Assembly (NCBI RefSeq): GCF_001183985.1 | Contig: NZ_LFZW01000001.1 | Location: forward strand, 3,896,059 to 3,960,058 | Direction of reading: 5' to 3' | Source: Peribacillus loiseleuriae | Lineage (GTDB): Bacteria; Bacillota; Bacilli; Bacillales; DSM-1321 | Length of the DNA: 64,000 nucleotides | In this document: positions 7,622 to 16,969 of the stretch, piece after piece | Numbering within the stretch: position 1 is the first letter of the stretch | How the letters are laid out: each line of letters begins with the position of its first letter | The notes under the pieces: model-generated | What the model saw: the letters and a program-made list of their open reading frames with translations, nothing else | What the model was told of the DNA's origin: nothing | The model's database searches: none | Translations under genes and position numbers: made by a program

Positions 7622-10255
7622 TTACTTCGCATCAAACCATGTCGGACCATAGGAATAGTCTACTTTTAACGGAACATTTAGCTCAATCGCTCGTTCCATT
7701 TCTTCAGGTACAATCTTCATTAGGATGTCAATTTCTTCTGGCGGGGCTTCGAAGATTAGTTCATCATGTACTTGAAGAAGCATTTTTGTTTTTAAATTCT
7801 CCCGTTGAATTCGCTCCGTCATATTAATCATCGCAAGCTTAATGATATCAGCCGCACTGCCTTGGATTGGTGTATTCATTGCTGTCCGTTCTGCAAAGCT
7901 TCGTATGTTGAAGTTTTTACTCGTAATTTCTGGAATGTAGCGACGGCGGTTTAAAAGCGTATTAACATACCCTTTTTGATTCGCTTCAAATATGCTTTCA
8001 CGCATATATTCCTGCACCCCTGGAAAGCTCTTTAAGTATTTCTCAATAAATTCTCCCGCTTCTTTCCGGGATATACCAAGACTTTGAGATAAACCATAGT
8101 CACTGATTCCATAGACGATTCCAAAATTAACCGCCTTTGCTTGACGTCGCATATTAGAAGTCACTTCGTCTTTTTCAACATGAAACACGTCCATCGCTGT
8201 TTTCGTATGAATATCCATATTAGAGCGGAACGCTTCAATCATGGCTTCATCATTGGCAATATGCGCAAGTACTCGCAATTCAATTTGCGAATAATCAGCG
8301 GCAAAAATAAGCCAGTCTTTTTCTGAAGGAATGAAGGCCTGTCTAATTTTCCTTCCCTCTTCTAAACGGATCGGGATATTTTGCAAATTTGGATCTGTTG
8401 AGCTTAAGCGCCCAGTTTGAGTTAATGCTTGATTAAATCTTGTATGAACCTTATCTATCTCCGAAAAACTAACTACTTTCAACAGGCCTTCAATGTAGGT
8501 AGATTGAAGCTTAGCAAGCTGACGGTAGTGTAAAATTTCACGAACAATTTCATGCTTACTTTCCAATTTTTCCAAAACATCCGCTGAAGTTGAATAACCC
8601 GTTTTTGTTTTCTTCATTACCGGTAGCTGTAGCTTTTCAAACAAGATAACACCTAGTTGTTTAGGCGAATTAATATTGAAAGCCTCACCAGCCAAGCTAA
8701 AGATTTTTCCTTCAATAGCTTGTAAACGCTGTGACAGCTCTTGTCCCATATCCTTTAGACGCTGGACATCAACCTTTATGCCTTGTAATTCCATATTGGC
8801 AAGAATGATCGACAGCGGCAATTCTAAATCAGTCAATAATGCATACTGCTCGTTTGCTTCAAGCTCTGCAATCATTTCATCTTTTAATGTTAAAATAGCC
8901 CTTGCTTTTCTCCCTAAGAAATCACAAAGTGCATCTTGATCAGGAATCGAACGCTTCGCACCTTTCCCATAAAAAATTTCATCAGGTTGAAGCATTGGAC
9001 GCTTTTGAGCTTTCGCAATGGCTGCAACATCCACAACCGATTCTGCAGGATTAAGTAAATAGCCCGCTAAATATAAATCAAATTCAATTCCTTTTAATTC
9101 AATCCCTCTTCTACTTAACGAAACAATCGAGCGTTTTGCATCATAGACGAATTTCTTATACGATTCATTTTCTGCCCAGCTTTTAAAAATCTCTGAGTGG
9201 ATGACAGCATCACCACGTATACAAAAATCCCCATTTTCATTTGAAAAACTAATCCCAATAATGTCTCCACGGTGATAATTATCATCGAGAATTTCGATAT
9301 AAAGAGCCGTTTCCTCTGTCAACATTTCTTCAGTAATCTCTGTGACCAACTCTACATTCAGCTCTTCTTGAACAATATCTTCAGCAGTATCAGCAACATT
9401 TAATTTCTCAAGCAATGTGTTAAATCCGAGTTCTTTATATAAAGGAGCGATTTTTTCTTGGTCCATTCCATTGTATACTGTATCATTTAGTTGGATTTCA
9501 ATCGGAGCTTCGCGCGTAATGGTAGCTAGTTGCTTACTTAAAACGGCAAGTTCTTTATGTTCATCAATTTTTTCTTTCAGTTTGTTTCCACTAACTTGAT
9601 CGATGGATTGTAGCAGGTTTTCCACTGTTTGAAACTGATGAAGCAATTTAAGCGCCGTTTTTTCTCCTACACCAGGAATTCCAGGAATATTATCAGAAGC
9701 ATCTCCCATTAGTCCCTTCATATCAATAATTTGAACGGGTGTGATGCCGTATTTTTCTTGAATATGCAAAGGGGTGTATTCTTCAATGTCCGTAATACCC
9801 TTTTTCGTGATGCCGACCGTTGTTTTTGACGAAGATAATTGTGTTAAATCTTTATCTCCAGAGATAATTTTAATTTCAAAGTCTTCTTTTTCAGCATGAA
9901 GTGATAAAGTACCGATAATATCGTCCGCTTCGTAATTCGCAAGCTCATAACGAGAAATTCCGTAAGCGTCTAGAAGCTCCCGGATAAACGGAAATTGCTC
10001 AGACAGCTCTGGCGGCGTTTTTTGGCGTCCACCTTTATATTCTTTATAAGACTCGTGGCGGAAAGTCGTTTTCCCGGCATCAAATGCCACGAGAACATGC
10101 GTTGGCTTTTCTTCCTCCAAAATCTTATTTAACATCATCGTGAATCCATAGATTGCATTCGTATGGACTCCTTTATCATTATTCAACAGCGGCAATGCAA
10201 AAAAAGCACGATATGCAATGCTGTTTCCATCAATAAGTACTAATTTATTACTCAA
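7622..10255 (-). CDS. polA: DNA polymerase I
   Basis: 877 residues (B. subtilis 880). The order is 5'-3' exonuclease (residues 1-290, with DGNSIAYRAFFALP and GDASDNIPGIPGVGEKTA), a central 3'-5' exonuclease-like domain that in Bacillus enzymes is catalytically dead, and the polymerase domain. Polymerase motifs are DYSQIELRVLAH (A), RRQAKAVNFGIVYG (B) and QVHDELIFE (C). In the central domain the usual acidic exonuclease residues are not evident, as in Geobacillus Pol I. The enzyme removes RNA primers and fills repair gaps. It is transcribed toward mutM and preceded by the hflKC terminator. Confidence 0.97.
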   Translation of the reverse strand: MSNKLVLIDGNSIAYRAFFALPLLNNDKGVHTNAIYGFTMMLNKILEEEKPTHVLVAFDAGKTTFRHESYKEYKGGRQKTPPELSEQFPFIRELLDAYGISRYELANYEADDIIGTLSLHAEKEDFEIKIISGDKDLTQLSSSKTTVGITKKGITDIEEYTPLHIQEKYGITPVQIIDMKGLMGDASDNIPGIPGVGEKTALKLLHQFQTVENLLQSIDQVSGNKLKEKIDEHKELAVLSKQLATITREAPIEIQLNDTVYNGMDQEKIAPLYKELGFNTLLEKLNVADTAEDIVQEELNVELVTEITEEMLTEETALYIEILDDNYHRGDIIGISFSNENGDFCIRGDAVIHSEIFKSWAENESYKKFVYDAKRSIVSLSRRGIELKGIEFDLYLAGYLLNPAESVVDVAAIAKAQKRPMLQPDEIFYGKGAKRSIPDQDALCDFLGRKARAILTLKDEMIAELEANEQYALLTDLELPLSIILANMELQGIKVDVQRLKDMGQELSQRLQAIEGKIFSLAGEAFNINSPKQLGVILFEKLQLPVMKKTKTGYSTSADVLEKLESKHEIVREILHYRQLAKLQSTYIEGLLKVVSFSEIDKVHTRFNQALTQTGRLSSTDPNLQNIPIRLEEGRKIRQAFIPSEKDWLIFAADYSQIELRVLAHIANDEAMIEAFRSNMDIHTKTAMDVFHVEKDEVTSNMRRQAKAVNFGIVYGISDYGLSQSLGISRKEAGEFIEKYLKSFPGVQEYMRESIFEANQKGYVNTLLNRRRYIPEITSKNFNIRSFAERTAMNTPIQGSAADIIKLAMINMTERIQRENLKTKMLLQVHDELIFEAPPEEIDILMKIVPEEMERAIELNVPLKVDYSYGPTWFDAK

Positions 10256-10328
10256 ACTCGAATCCTCCTTTTATAAACATACTGGATTTACAAACCACTT
10301 TTATAGTAAATTATCTTGTTTTTTTATT

Positions 10329-10392
10329 AAAAAAACCGTCCATCCCATCTCTATATTCTACCACGAGTAGATATAGAAAGAGAAATGAACGG
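10329..10392 (-). terminator. Intrinsic terminator downstream of hflC
   Basis: On the minus strand a long hairpin pairs CCGTTCAT with ATGGACGG, plus an inner arm CTATATCTAC with GTAGAATATAG, and ends in TTTTTTT. It isolates hflKC transcription from polA. Confidence 0.8.
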
Positions 10393-10410
10393 GTTACATT
10401 GGGGAGTCGA

Positions 10411-11340
10411 TTATTTAGTATTTCCCATCAACAGACTTGCATATGGAGAATTAACTGGCAGGATAATAACCGTATCGTCTCCAATCGTTTTTTTATACGA
10501 TTCAAGTGTTCGGTATAAACGGTAAAATTCGGCATCCTTGGAGAAAGAAGCATTATATACTTTAGCTGCTTCGGCTTCACCGAGAGCGCGAATGATTTCA
10601 GCTTCTGCCTTTGCCGTTGCAATAAGCTCGGTAACTTTTCTGTCTGTATCTGCCTTGATTCGGTTCTTATCTGCGTCCCCTTTTGAAAGATATTGCTGTG
10701 CGGTTGATTCACGTTCTGAAATCATCCGTTTGAACACAGACGCTTCGTTCTCCGCTGGCAAATCAGTCCGTTTTATTCGAACATCTGTAACTACAATTCC
10801 GTAATTCGAGTCTTCTAGAAGCTCGTTTACTTTGTCCGTCATTCGATCATTCAGGCTTCCTCTTGTAGACTTTTCGTCATTGATGATTTCATCGTAATTC
10901 AATTGACCGAGTTCGGTACGGACTACGGAATAAATGAATTCTTCCATTCTAGCTTCAGCACTTTCGATTGTTCTTGCATTGGTAATCATTTTCTTTGGAT
11001 CTTCAATTCGCCATACCGCATAATTGTCGATCATGATTCGTTTTTTATCTCTTGTATTAATCTCTGCTTCTGAGACATCGTAGCCCATTTGATACTTCGG
11101 CAGTGTTGTAACACTTTGAATAAAAGGGATCTTCACCTTTAAACCAGGAGTCTTTTCAATCCGAACAACCTCTCCGAATTGACGAACTACTCGATATTCC
11201 CCTTCCTTCACAATAAACACATTGCTGAGTAAGATAAAAAGTACTATAAGTAATATCACGAAGAAAATACCGACTTTCGCATACCCTCTCCACGGTCCAA
11301 GATCTTTGCGACTACTCATTTCGATGACTTTATCACTCAT
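10411..11340 (-). CDS. hflC: SPFH-domain protein HflC (FtsH modulator)
   Basis: 309 residues. One membrane segment lies at about residues 22-45 (VGIFFVILLIVLFILL), followed by an SPFH/band-7 domain starting at VKEGEYRVVRQFGEV. An Ala/Glu-rich helix (ATAKAEAEIIRALGEAEAAK) is typical of HflC. In E. coli HflK-HflC form a membrane cage around the FtsH protease and restrain it; the same role is inferred here. The start overlaps the hflK stop by four bases (ATGA), so the pair is translationally coupled. B. subtilis has no hflKC at this locus. Confidence 0.92.
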   Translation of the reverse strand: MSDKVIEMSSRKDLGPWRGYAKVGIFFVILLIVLFILLSNVFIVKEGEYRVVRQFGEVVRIEKTPGLKVKIPFIQSVTTLPKYQMGYDVSEAEINTRDKKRIMIDNYAVWRIEDPKKMITNARTIESAEARMEEFIYSVVRTELGQLNYDEIINDEKSTRGSLNDRMTDKVNELLEDSNYGIVVTDVRIKRTDLPAENEASVFKRMISERESTAQQYLSKGDADKNRIKADTDRKVTELIATAKAEAEIIRALGEAEAAKVYNASFSKDAEFYRLYRTLESYKKTIGDDTVIILPVNSPYASLLMGNTK

Positions 11341-12299
11341 TGCTCTCCCTCACTTTCAGCTGGTGCTTTTGGCTGTTCTTTTTCAAGCCCGCGAATAGGG
11401 AAGTATTTCATCGTATTCCCATCATCATTCATAATATATATTTCTGCATGTGGAAGGACTTGCTCAAGCGTTTCAATCACTAAACGTTCTCTTGTAATAT
11501 CTGGATTGTTTTTATATTCCGCATATAACTTATCAAAAACGGCTACATCTCCACGAGCACGCTCTGTTCTAGCCGCTTTTTCTCCTTCCGCCGCAGAATT
11601 AATCGCCGCAATTTCCCCTTCTGCTTCATTCATTCTCTGATTTTCATACTTCTTTGCTTCATTGTTTTTTGTATTCATCGTTTCACGAGCATCGGTAACA
11701 GCTGTGAAGGCTTTTCTAACTTCTGCATTCGGAAGCTCAACATCCTGTAGCTTAACAGCAAGGACAGAAATCCCGATATCATATTTTTCAATCAGATGAG
11801 AAAGTAGTTCACGAACATTCGCTTCAATTTCAGCTTTTCCAGACGTTAATGCATCGTCGATCCTCGAGTTCCCGATAATACTGCGAAGTGCTGCCGATGT
11901 TGAGTCATATAGTAGTTCGTTTGGGTTATCTGCGTTATATAAATATTTCTGTGGATCGGTTATTTTCCATTGCACCACTAAATCCGCAAGCACAATGTTT
12001 TCATCACCCGTAATCATTTTCGTATCTTTCGGATAATCTTCCACCACACCATCTTTATCGGAATATCCGAATTGTAGGCTGAATGTTTCCTTTGATACTT
12101 TCTCAACGGATTGAATCGGCCAAGGCATTTTCACATGTAATCCTGGTTCAGTAATCGTTTCATCCACTTTTCCGAATGTTAAAATCACGGCCTGATCGGA
12201 TTCATCAACGGTATACCAGGTAGTAAGCGCTACAATTCCTAAAACGATAATCAATAGCGTCAATCCAGTCGTTATGTAAATCTTTTTTAAACTGACCAA
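11337..12299 (-). CDS. hflK: SPFH-domain protein HflK (FtsH modulator)
   Basis: 320 residues from the TTG at 12299, chosen because AAAGGAGGGG lies six bases upstream; the open frame extends 75 codons further but that part crosses the phoPR terminator and looks non-coding. A single membrane segment (ITTGLTLLIIVLGIVALT) is followed by the band-7 domain (TVDESDQAVILTFGKV) and a charged helix (NTKNNEAKKYENQRMNEAEGE). It partners HflC in the FtsH-modulating complex. The Gly-rich N-terminal extension of proteobacterial HflK is absent. It lies directly downstream of phoPR but is separated by a strong terminator. Confidence 0.9.
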   Translation of the reverse strand: MVSLKKIYITTGLTLLIIVLGIVALTTWYTVDESDQAVILTFGKVDETITEPGLHVKMPWPIQSVEKVSKETFSLQFGYSDKDGVVEDYPKDTKMITGDENIVLADLVVQWKITDPQKYLYNADNPNELLYDSTSAALRSIIGNSRIDDALTSGKAEIEANVRELLSHLIEKYDIGISVLAVKLQDVELPNAEVRKAFTAVTDARETMNTKNNEAKKYENQRMNEAEGEIAAINSAAEGEKAARTERARGDVAVFDKLYAEYKNNPDITRERLVIETLEQVLPHAEIYIMNDDGNTMKYFPIRGLEKEQPKAPAESEGEQ

Positions 12300-12452
12300 C
12301 GGAACCCCTCCTTTATTCTCTCTCTTCTTATGTACGATACATATAGGAAAAGGATTCATTGTTTTGATAATTTTATTACTAATTACATGATTGTCTATTA
12401 TTTTATAGGCTCTGTTAAATAATATTGTTGTTAAAAAAAGTTTTGGCTCATT

Positions 12453-12476
12453 CGTGTGAAACCGTGGTTTCACACG
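12453..12476. other. Perfect inverted repeat between phoR and hflK
   Basis: CGTGTGAAACC and GGTTTCACACG pair over 11 bp with a two-base centre. On the plus strand a CCTTTTTATAT tract follows, but no plus-strand gene precedes it. It could be part of a two-hairpin termination zone with the neighbouring structure, or a protein-binding dyad. Confidence 0.5.
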
Positions 12477-12487
12477 CCTTTTTATAT

Positions 12488-12522
12488 AAAAAAAGACGAG
12501 GACATGGGGTTGTCCTCGTCTC
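12488..12522 (-). terminator. Intrinsic terminator of phoPR
   Basis: Minus-strand arms GACGAGGACA and TGTCCTCGTC around a short loop, followed by seven T. It lies about 100 bp beyond the phoR stop. Confidence 0.85.
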
Positions 12523-12623
12523 ATCTGCTCCCTGGATGATGGGGTTTTCTAGTTCATTGTAAACCCCTTATATAAAAGGAATGTAATAGAATTGTTAAAA
12601 TCATGTAAATTCTTATTCACCCT

Positions 12624-14390
12624 TCATCGAATATGTTTCTTTAAGAGAACTGTAAACGTCGTTCCTTTCCCAGGGCAACTTTCAACAGTTATTTTCCCTT
12701 TATGAACTTCGAGAATATGCTTTACAATCGCTAAGCCAAGCCCCGTTCCCCCGGAATCCCTACTTCTTGCCTTATCCACCCTGTAAAAGCGCTCAAATAT
12801 CCGAGGCAGTTCTTTACTTTCTATTCCTATGCCATTATCTTTGACAGCTACACAAACATTGTCACTATCTTCTGAAGCTTCAATCTTTACTTCGCCTTCT
12901 CTAGTTGTATAGTTTAAGGCATTTGTAATAAGATTGATAAAAATTTGTTTAATACGGTTCGCTTCTCCCTCAACCCATAATGAAGGGCTCTCACTTTCAA
13001 GGATCAAAGTTATATTCTTTTCTTCTGCTTTGCCACAAAGCATCGAGATGGATTCTTCAAGAATGGTACTTACATTCACGGAATCAACTTGCAATACAAA
13101 ATCCTGTTGCTCAATTTTTGATAAATCTAGCAATTCTTGAATAAGCTCTTGAAGTCGATCACTTTCACTTAAAATGATCTTTAGAAAATCATATAGAGCT
13201 TGTTCGTCCTTTAATGCGCCGTCCAGTAAGGTCTCCGAAAACCCTTTGATAGAAGTGATGGGCGTTTTCAACTCATGAGACACATTCGCAACAAAATCTT
13301 TCCGCATTTGTTCTAACTTTTTTAATTCAGTAATGTCATGGAAAACAATAATAATTCCCTTCCATTCATCATTTTTAACTATGATCGGCGCTCCGTACAC
13401 TTCAAAATGCTTTCTTTCAATAGAAAGAGGAATTAACACTTGACGTTTGATGCTTTTTTCCGTCATGAAAATTTCTTCAATAATCGCAATAATCTCTTCA
13501 TATGGAATCACTTCATAATAAAATTTGTACAATAAATCAGTATCTTCCATATTAAACTGTTGTTTATACGCCAGATTCGTCATCGTAATATATCCCTTGT
13601 GATCAATCTGCAACACACCGCTACCAATATTTTCAATAAGCGTTTCCAGACGATCCTGATGCAAATCTCTGGCAATTTGCATTTCTTGAAGATTTCTTGC
13701 CAATATATTCAACGCTTTATTAAGCATACCTATTTCATCAGAACTCCGCTCGTAAGTTCTTGCACGATAATTTCCATCCGCAAGCTCAATTGCGGTTGTC
13801 GCCGCTGCCTCAATTGGTCGAGAATATCTAGAGGCGATTCTGCTAGCAAACATGGTAATAATACAAAGCGACGCGATAAGGCTTATCGTCAAAATCCACC
13901 ACATTTGACCGTTCACCTGATTGATGGCTTCTATTTCATTACTTAATACGGCAGCACCTTCAATTTTGCCGTTTTTTTGTATCGTGTGATAATAATAGTG
14001 AAGACTCTTAGGCCCTTCCACAACTCCACTCTGATGATCCGTTTCCAATCGATTAGTAATACTTTTCAACATATCTTTGTGACGGTTAGGATAGTTATTA
14101 CGATTTACATTATCGTCATAAAGGATTGTTCCATCATTCCTGATGATTGCGAAATTGGCATCAAATAGATTGGCCAAATCCTCTGTTTTTCCTTGATGAA
14201 TAAATTCAGAAATTCCCCCGTTTTCCTGAATATATTTGGCGATAAAAAGGGTTTCTCTTTCAATCTTTTCATTGAATGTATTGACATAGTAGTTTTTGAA
14301 AACTTGTCCAAGCAGTAACCCCTCTGCCAGAAGAACTATAATAATCAAGCTGATAATCGCCGCTAGCAGCTTTGTCTTGAATTTGGTCAT
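12624..14390 (-). CDS. phoR: Phosphate-limitation sensor histidine kinase PhoR
   Basis: 588 residues. TM1 at about 8-27, an extracytoplasmic sensor of about 130 residues, TM2 at about 162-182, then HAMP, PAS (about 240-345), HisKA and HATPase_c. The phosphorylated His lies in VSHELKTPITSIKG near residue 370; the ATP lid boxes are DNGIGI and GGTGLGLAIVKHI. With PhoP it controls the phosphate starvation regulon. It overlaps the phoP stop by four bases (ATGA), giving a phoP-phoR operon as in B. subtilis. The assignment over paralogue WalK rests on the mdh-phoP-phoR-polA context. Confidence 0.95.
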   Translation of the reverse strand: MTKFKTKLLAAIISLIIIVLLAEGLLLGQVFKNYYVNTFNEKIERETLFIAKYIQENGGISEFIHQGKTEDLANLFDANFAIIRNDGTILYDDNVNRNNYPNRHKDMLKSITNRLETDHQSGVVEGPKSLHYYYHTIQKNGKIEGAAVLSNEIEAINQVNGQMWWILTISLIASLCIITMFASRIASRYSRPIEAAATTAIELADGNYRARTYERSSDEIGMLNKALNILARNLQEMQIARDLHQDRLETLIENIGSGVLQIDHKGYITMTNLAYKQQFNMEDTDLLYKFYYEVIPYEEIIAIIEEIFMTEKSIKRQVLIPLSIERKHFEVYGAPIIVKNDEWKGIIIVFHDITELKKLEQMRKDFVANVSHELKTPITSIKGFSETLLDGALKDEQALYDFLKIILSESDRLQELIQELLDLSKIEQQDFVLQVDSVNVSTILEESISMLCGKAEEKNITLILESESPSLWVEGEANRIKQIFINLITNALNYTTREGEVKIEASEDSDNVCVAVKDNGIGIESKELPRIFERFYRVDKARSRDSGGTGLGLAIVKHILEVHKGKITVESCPGKGTTFTVLLKKHIR

Positions 14391-15103
14391 TCTGCTTTTG
14401 GCTCCTCAAGCTTATACCCTAACCCACGTATTGTTTTAATATAAATTGGCTTTCTTGTATCTTCTTCTATTTTTTCTCGAAGATGACTAATATGTACATC
14501 AACAATCCTAGTATCTCCCGCAAAATCGTAATTCCAGACTGCACTTAAAAGCTGGTCTCTCGTTAAAACTCTTCCCTTGTGCTGTGCAAGATACAGCAAT
14601 AATTCAAATTCCTTTGGAGTCAACTCAAGTAATCTTCCCTTAAAAAAAGCTTCATAACGATCATGGTAAATTTCTAATTCATTAAGTTTCAGTACGTCTT
14701 CTCGTTCGCCATTTGATTCTCCAGCTTCCTGACTGATTTGTGATCTTCTAAGAATCGCTTTAATTCTTGCGACCACTTCTCTTGGACTAAACGGCTTTGT
14801 CATATAATCATCGGCACCAAGTTCCAATCCTAACACTTTGTCAAACTCATCATCTTTCGCTGTTAACATTAAGATTGGCACCATTATTTTTTGCTGGCGC
14901 AGTTGCTTACAAACTTCGATTCCATCTAGTTTTGGAAGCATTAAATCAAGGATAATTAACTGTGGTTTTTCGGCAATTGCCCGGTTTAACCCTTCTTCTC
15001 CATCTAAAGCGGTAATCACGGAATAACCCGATTGCTCTAAATTATATTGTAGTAATGTAACAATTGATTTTTCATCATCCACTACGAGAATTTTATTAGA
15101 CAT
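14387..15103 (-). CDS. phoP: Response regulator PhoP
   Basis: 238 residues from the ATG at 15103, which has a GGGAGGAAGCT ribosome site; the open frame extends 17 codons further without one. The receiver domain has DDE at 9-11, phospho-acceptor Asp53 in LDLMLPKLDG and Lys in the MTKPFSPREVV segment. The OmpR/PhoB winged helix covers about 135-235 (ELTPKEFELLLYL, VDVHISHLREKIE). It activates or represses Pho-box promoters under phosphate limitation. B. subtilis PhoP has 240 residues. It is co-transcribed with phoR. Confidence 0.96.
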   Translation of the reverse strand: MSNKILVVDDEKSIVTLLQYNLEQSGYSVITALDGEEGLNRAIAEKPQLIILDLMLPKLDGIEVCKQLRQQKIMVPILMLTAKDDEFDKVLGLELGADDYMTKPFSPREVVARIKAILRRSQISQEAGESNGEREDVLKLNELEIYHDRYEAFFKGRLLELTPKEFELLLYLAQHKGRVLTRDQLLSAVWNYDFAGDTRIVDVHISHLREKIEEDTRKPIYIKTIRGLGYKLEEPKAE

Positions 15104-15164
15104 AGCTTCCTCCCGAAAATATATTACCCCGCGACTCACTATGAGCCGACTCATCCATCTACAT

Positions 15165-15170
15165 TATAAT
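15165..15170 (-). promoter_or_regulatory. Candidate -10 element upstream of phoP
   Basis: A TATAAT hexamer lies on the minus strand about 60 bp before the phoP start. No good -35 stands 17 bp upstream, as expected for an activator-dependent Pho promoter, but clear TTNACA Pho-box repeats are not visible either. Confidence 0.35.
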
Positions 15171-15236
15171 TTATATTAAGGAAAAGAGTAAGAGTAATAT
15201 AAAAAGATGTCCATAGGCAACGGTTCTGACCAGATC

Positions 15237-15268
15237 ACTACTAACACGATATACAATATGTTAGTAGC
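15237..15268. other. Perfect dyad between the MaoC-like gene and phoP
   Basis: CTACTAACA and TGTTAGTAG pair over nine bases around a 12-base centre. There is no T run on either strand, so it is not a standard terminator. It may be a protein site or RNA hairpin near the phoP promoter. Confidence 0.45.
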
Positions 15269-15312
15269 TTAAGGCTGACCTTCCTGAGACATCATCCTAT
15301 TCATCATCTATT

Positions 15313-15786
15313 TTAAAAGTTTTCTAAGACAGTGCCGCCCATTCCTTTAATTTGGCTAGGAGGGCAAACTTTAATTCTACCGTTCAATACACGGGATCCA
15401 TCTTCATTTTCTCCAACAATTTCAATTACCACTTCATTTTCTTTTATCTTCACTTCTTTTACTTCAAATCGAAACTTAATCGTTTCATAGTGATGGACCG
15501 GATTCGGAAATTCAATATGATGGGACAAAATATAGCTACCTGGACCTGGCAGATATTTGGAGACAGCTGATGTGACCATACCAATGAGCATGATACTCGG
15601 AACAAGCGGTTTTTTATAAGTAGTTTGTGAGGCATAATCATGCTGGACATATAAGGGGTTTGCATCATTCGTTAATCCTAAATACAACAATAAATCTTTG
15701 TCTTCCATTTTCTCAGTGAGCGTTAGCGTTTCGCCTTCTTTGATTTCTTCAATTTTTCTTCCAAGCTTGCGATTCTTAAGCAACAT
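15313..15786 (-). CDS. MaoC-like hot-dog dehydratase
   Basis: 157 residues. The segment LTNDANPLYVQHDYASQTTYKKPLVP resembles the hydratase-2 motif with Asp and His spaced for an R-specific enoyl-CoA hydratase (consensus D-x4-H). Here the Asp-Ala-Asn-Pro-Leu part is clear, while the His follows as QHD. Substrate and pathway are unknown; members act on 2-enoyl-CoA or enoyl-ACP thioesters. It lies between mdh and phoP, behind the mdh terminator. The start ATG has a GACGGAGGTC-type site. Confidence 0.8.
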   Translation of the reverse strand: MLLKNRKLGRKIEEIKEGETLTLTEKMEDKDLLLYLGLTNDANPLYVQHDYASQTTYKKPLVPSIMLIGMVTSAVSKYLPGPGSYILSHHIEFPNPVHHYETIKFRFEVKEVKIKENEVVIEIVGENEDGSRVLNGRIKVCPPSQIKGMGGTVLENF

Positions 15787-15810
15787 AATTTTGACCTCCG
15801 TCAGATTTGA

Positions 15811-15871
15811 AAAAAACTGTCCAAGAAGAGAGCAGGACGATTGACGTACCTTTTTCTCTTCCTTAGACAGC
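15811..15871 (-). terminator. Intrinsic terminator of the citZ-icd-mdh operon
   Basis: Minus-strand arms CTGTCTAAGGAAGAGA and TCTCTTCTTGGACAG pair with few mismatches and are followed by seven T. It sits 30 bp after the mdh stop. Confidence 0.85.
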
Positions 15872-15901
15872 TTTTATAACATAAATTTTTACATTTGGCG
15901 A

Positions 15902-16837
15902 TTATTGGAGAATCGCCATAACATTGCGTACAGAATCAACAGATTTAGAAAGTGCTGCTTTTTCATCTTCTGTTAATTCAAGTTCAATAATCTGCTCGAT
16001 CCCGCCAGCACCTAGGACAGTAGGAACACCAAGGTAAATTCCTTCAAATCCATATTCTCCTTCAAGATATGCAATTGATGGAAGAACACGACGTTGATCT
16101 TTCAAAATAGCTTCTGCCATTTCTACAAGAGATGCTGCAGGTGCATAGTACGCACTGCCGTTTCCAAGAAGGTTTACGATTTCTCCGCCGCCTGTACGTG
16201 TACGAGCAACGATTGCATCTAGACGATCTTGTGGAATAAGCGTTTCTAACGGAATTCCGCCTGCATATGAGTAGCGAACAAGAGGAACCATATCGTCACC
16301 ATGCCCACCTAGAACGAAGCCAGTCACATCTTTAACAGACAAGTTCAACTCTTGGGCAACGAATGTACGGAAACGAGCAGTATCAAGAACGCCTGATTGA
16401 CCGATAACGCGTTCTTTCGGGAAACCAGATTCTTTGTATACCGTATAAGTCATTGCATCTACCGGGTTTGTTAGAACAATTAATGTTGAATTTGGAGAAT
16501 ACTTTACGATTTCTTTCGTAACAGCTATCATAACTTTTTGGTTAGTCTGTACTAAATCATCACGGCTCATACCTGGTTTACGAGCAATACCAGCAGTAAT
16601 GATGACAATATCAGAATTTGCAGTATCTGCGTAATCAGAAGTACCTGTAATGTTTGCATCAAATCCAAACACAGGGCTTGCTTCTAGCATATCTAACGCT
16701 TTCCCTTTAGTCGGATTTTCCATTTGCGGGATATCCACTAATACAACATCACCCAATTCTTTTTGTGCAGCAAAAAATGCCGTTGTTGCTCCTGTAAAAC
16801 CGCCACCGATTACCGAGATTTTTTTACGTGTTGGCAT
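15902..16837 (-). CDS. mdh: Malate dehydrogenase (LDH-like type)
   Basis: 311 residues. The NAD site [11 protein letters not shown] and the Asp ending beta-2 (VLVDIPQ) are present. Substrate-binding Arg residues lie in [14 protein letters not shown], and the catalytic His in [10 protein letters not shown]. It oxidises malate to oxaloacetate in the TCA cycle. It is third gene of citZ-icd-mdh, 131 bp after icd with a hairpin in that gap. The ribosome site GAAGGGGAAA precedes ATG. The protein is cytosolic and belongs to the tetrameric, lactate-dehydrogenase-like group found in Bacilli. Confidence 0.97.
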   Translation of the reverse strand: MPTRKKISVIGGGFTGATTAFFAAQKELGDVVLVDIPQMENPTKGKALDMLEASPVFGFDANITGTSDYADTANSDIVIITAGIARKPGMSRDDLVQTNQKVMIAVTKEIVKYSPNSTLIVLTNPVDAMTYTVYKESGFPKERVIGQSGVLDTARFRTFVAQELNLSVKDVTGFVLGGHGDDMVPLVRYSYAGGIPLETLIPQDRLDAIVARTRTGGGEIVNLLGNGSAYYAPAASLVEMAEAILKDQRRVLPSIAYLEGEYGFEGIYLGVPTVLGAGGIEQIIELELTEDEKAALSKSVDSVRNVMAILQ

Positions 16838-16918
16838 GAAAATTTCCCCTTCCCATATAAAAGTTATCTTTTCGTCCCTTTTCCCCTCTAAGTCCTGTTA
16901 CACGTATAAACCTCTTCG

Positions 16919-16945
16919 AAAAGAAGCCGGTACATTCCGGCTCCT
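16919..16945 (-). terminator. Intercistronic hairpin between icd and mdh
   Basis: Minus-strand arms GAGCCGG and CCGGCTTC enclose a 6-base loop and are followed by TTTTC. It resembles a weak terminator or a processing/stability hairpin that could set icd to mdh ratios. Confidence 0.55.
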
Positions 16946-16969
16946 GCTCAAAGAAGCATTGTATGAAAA

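Noticed and set aside
12300..12524. 75-codon N-terminal extension of hflK
   Set aside because: It crosses the phoPR terminator and a palindrome, and a strong ribosome site places the start at TTG 12299.
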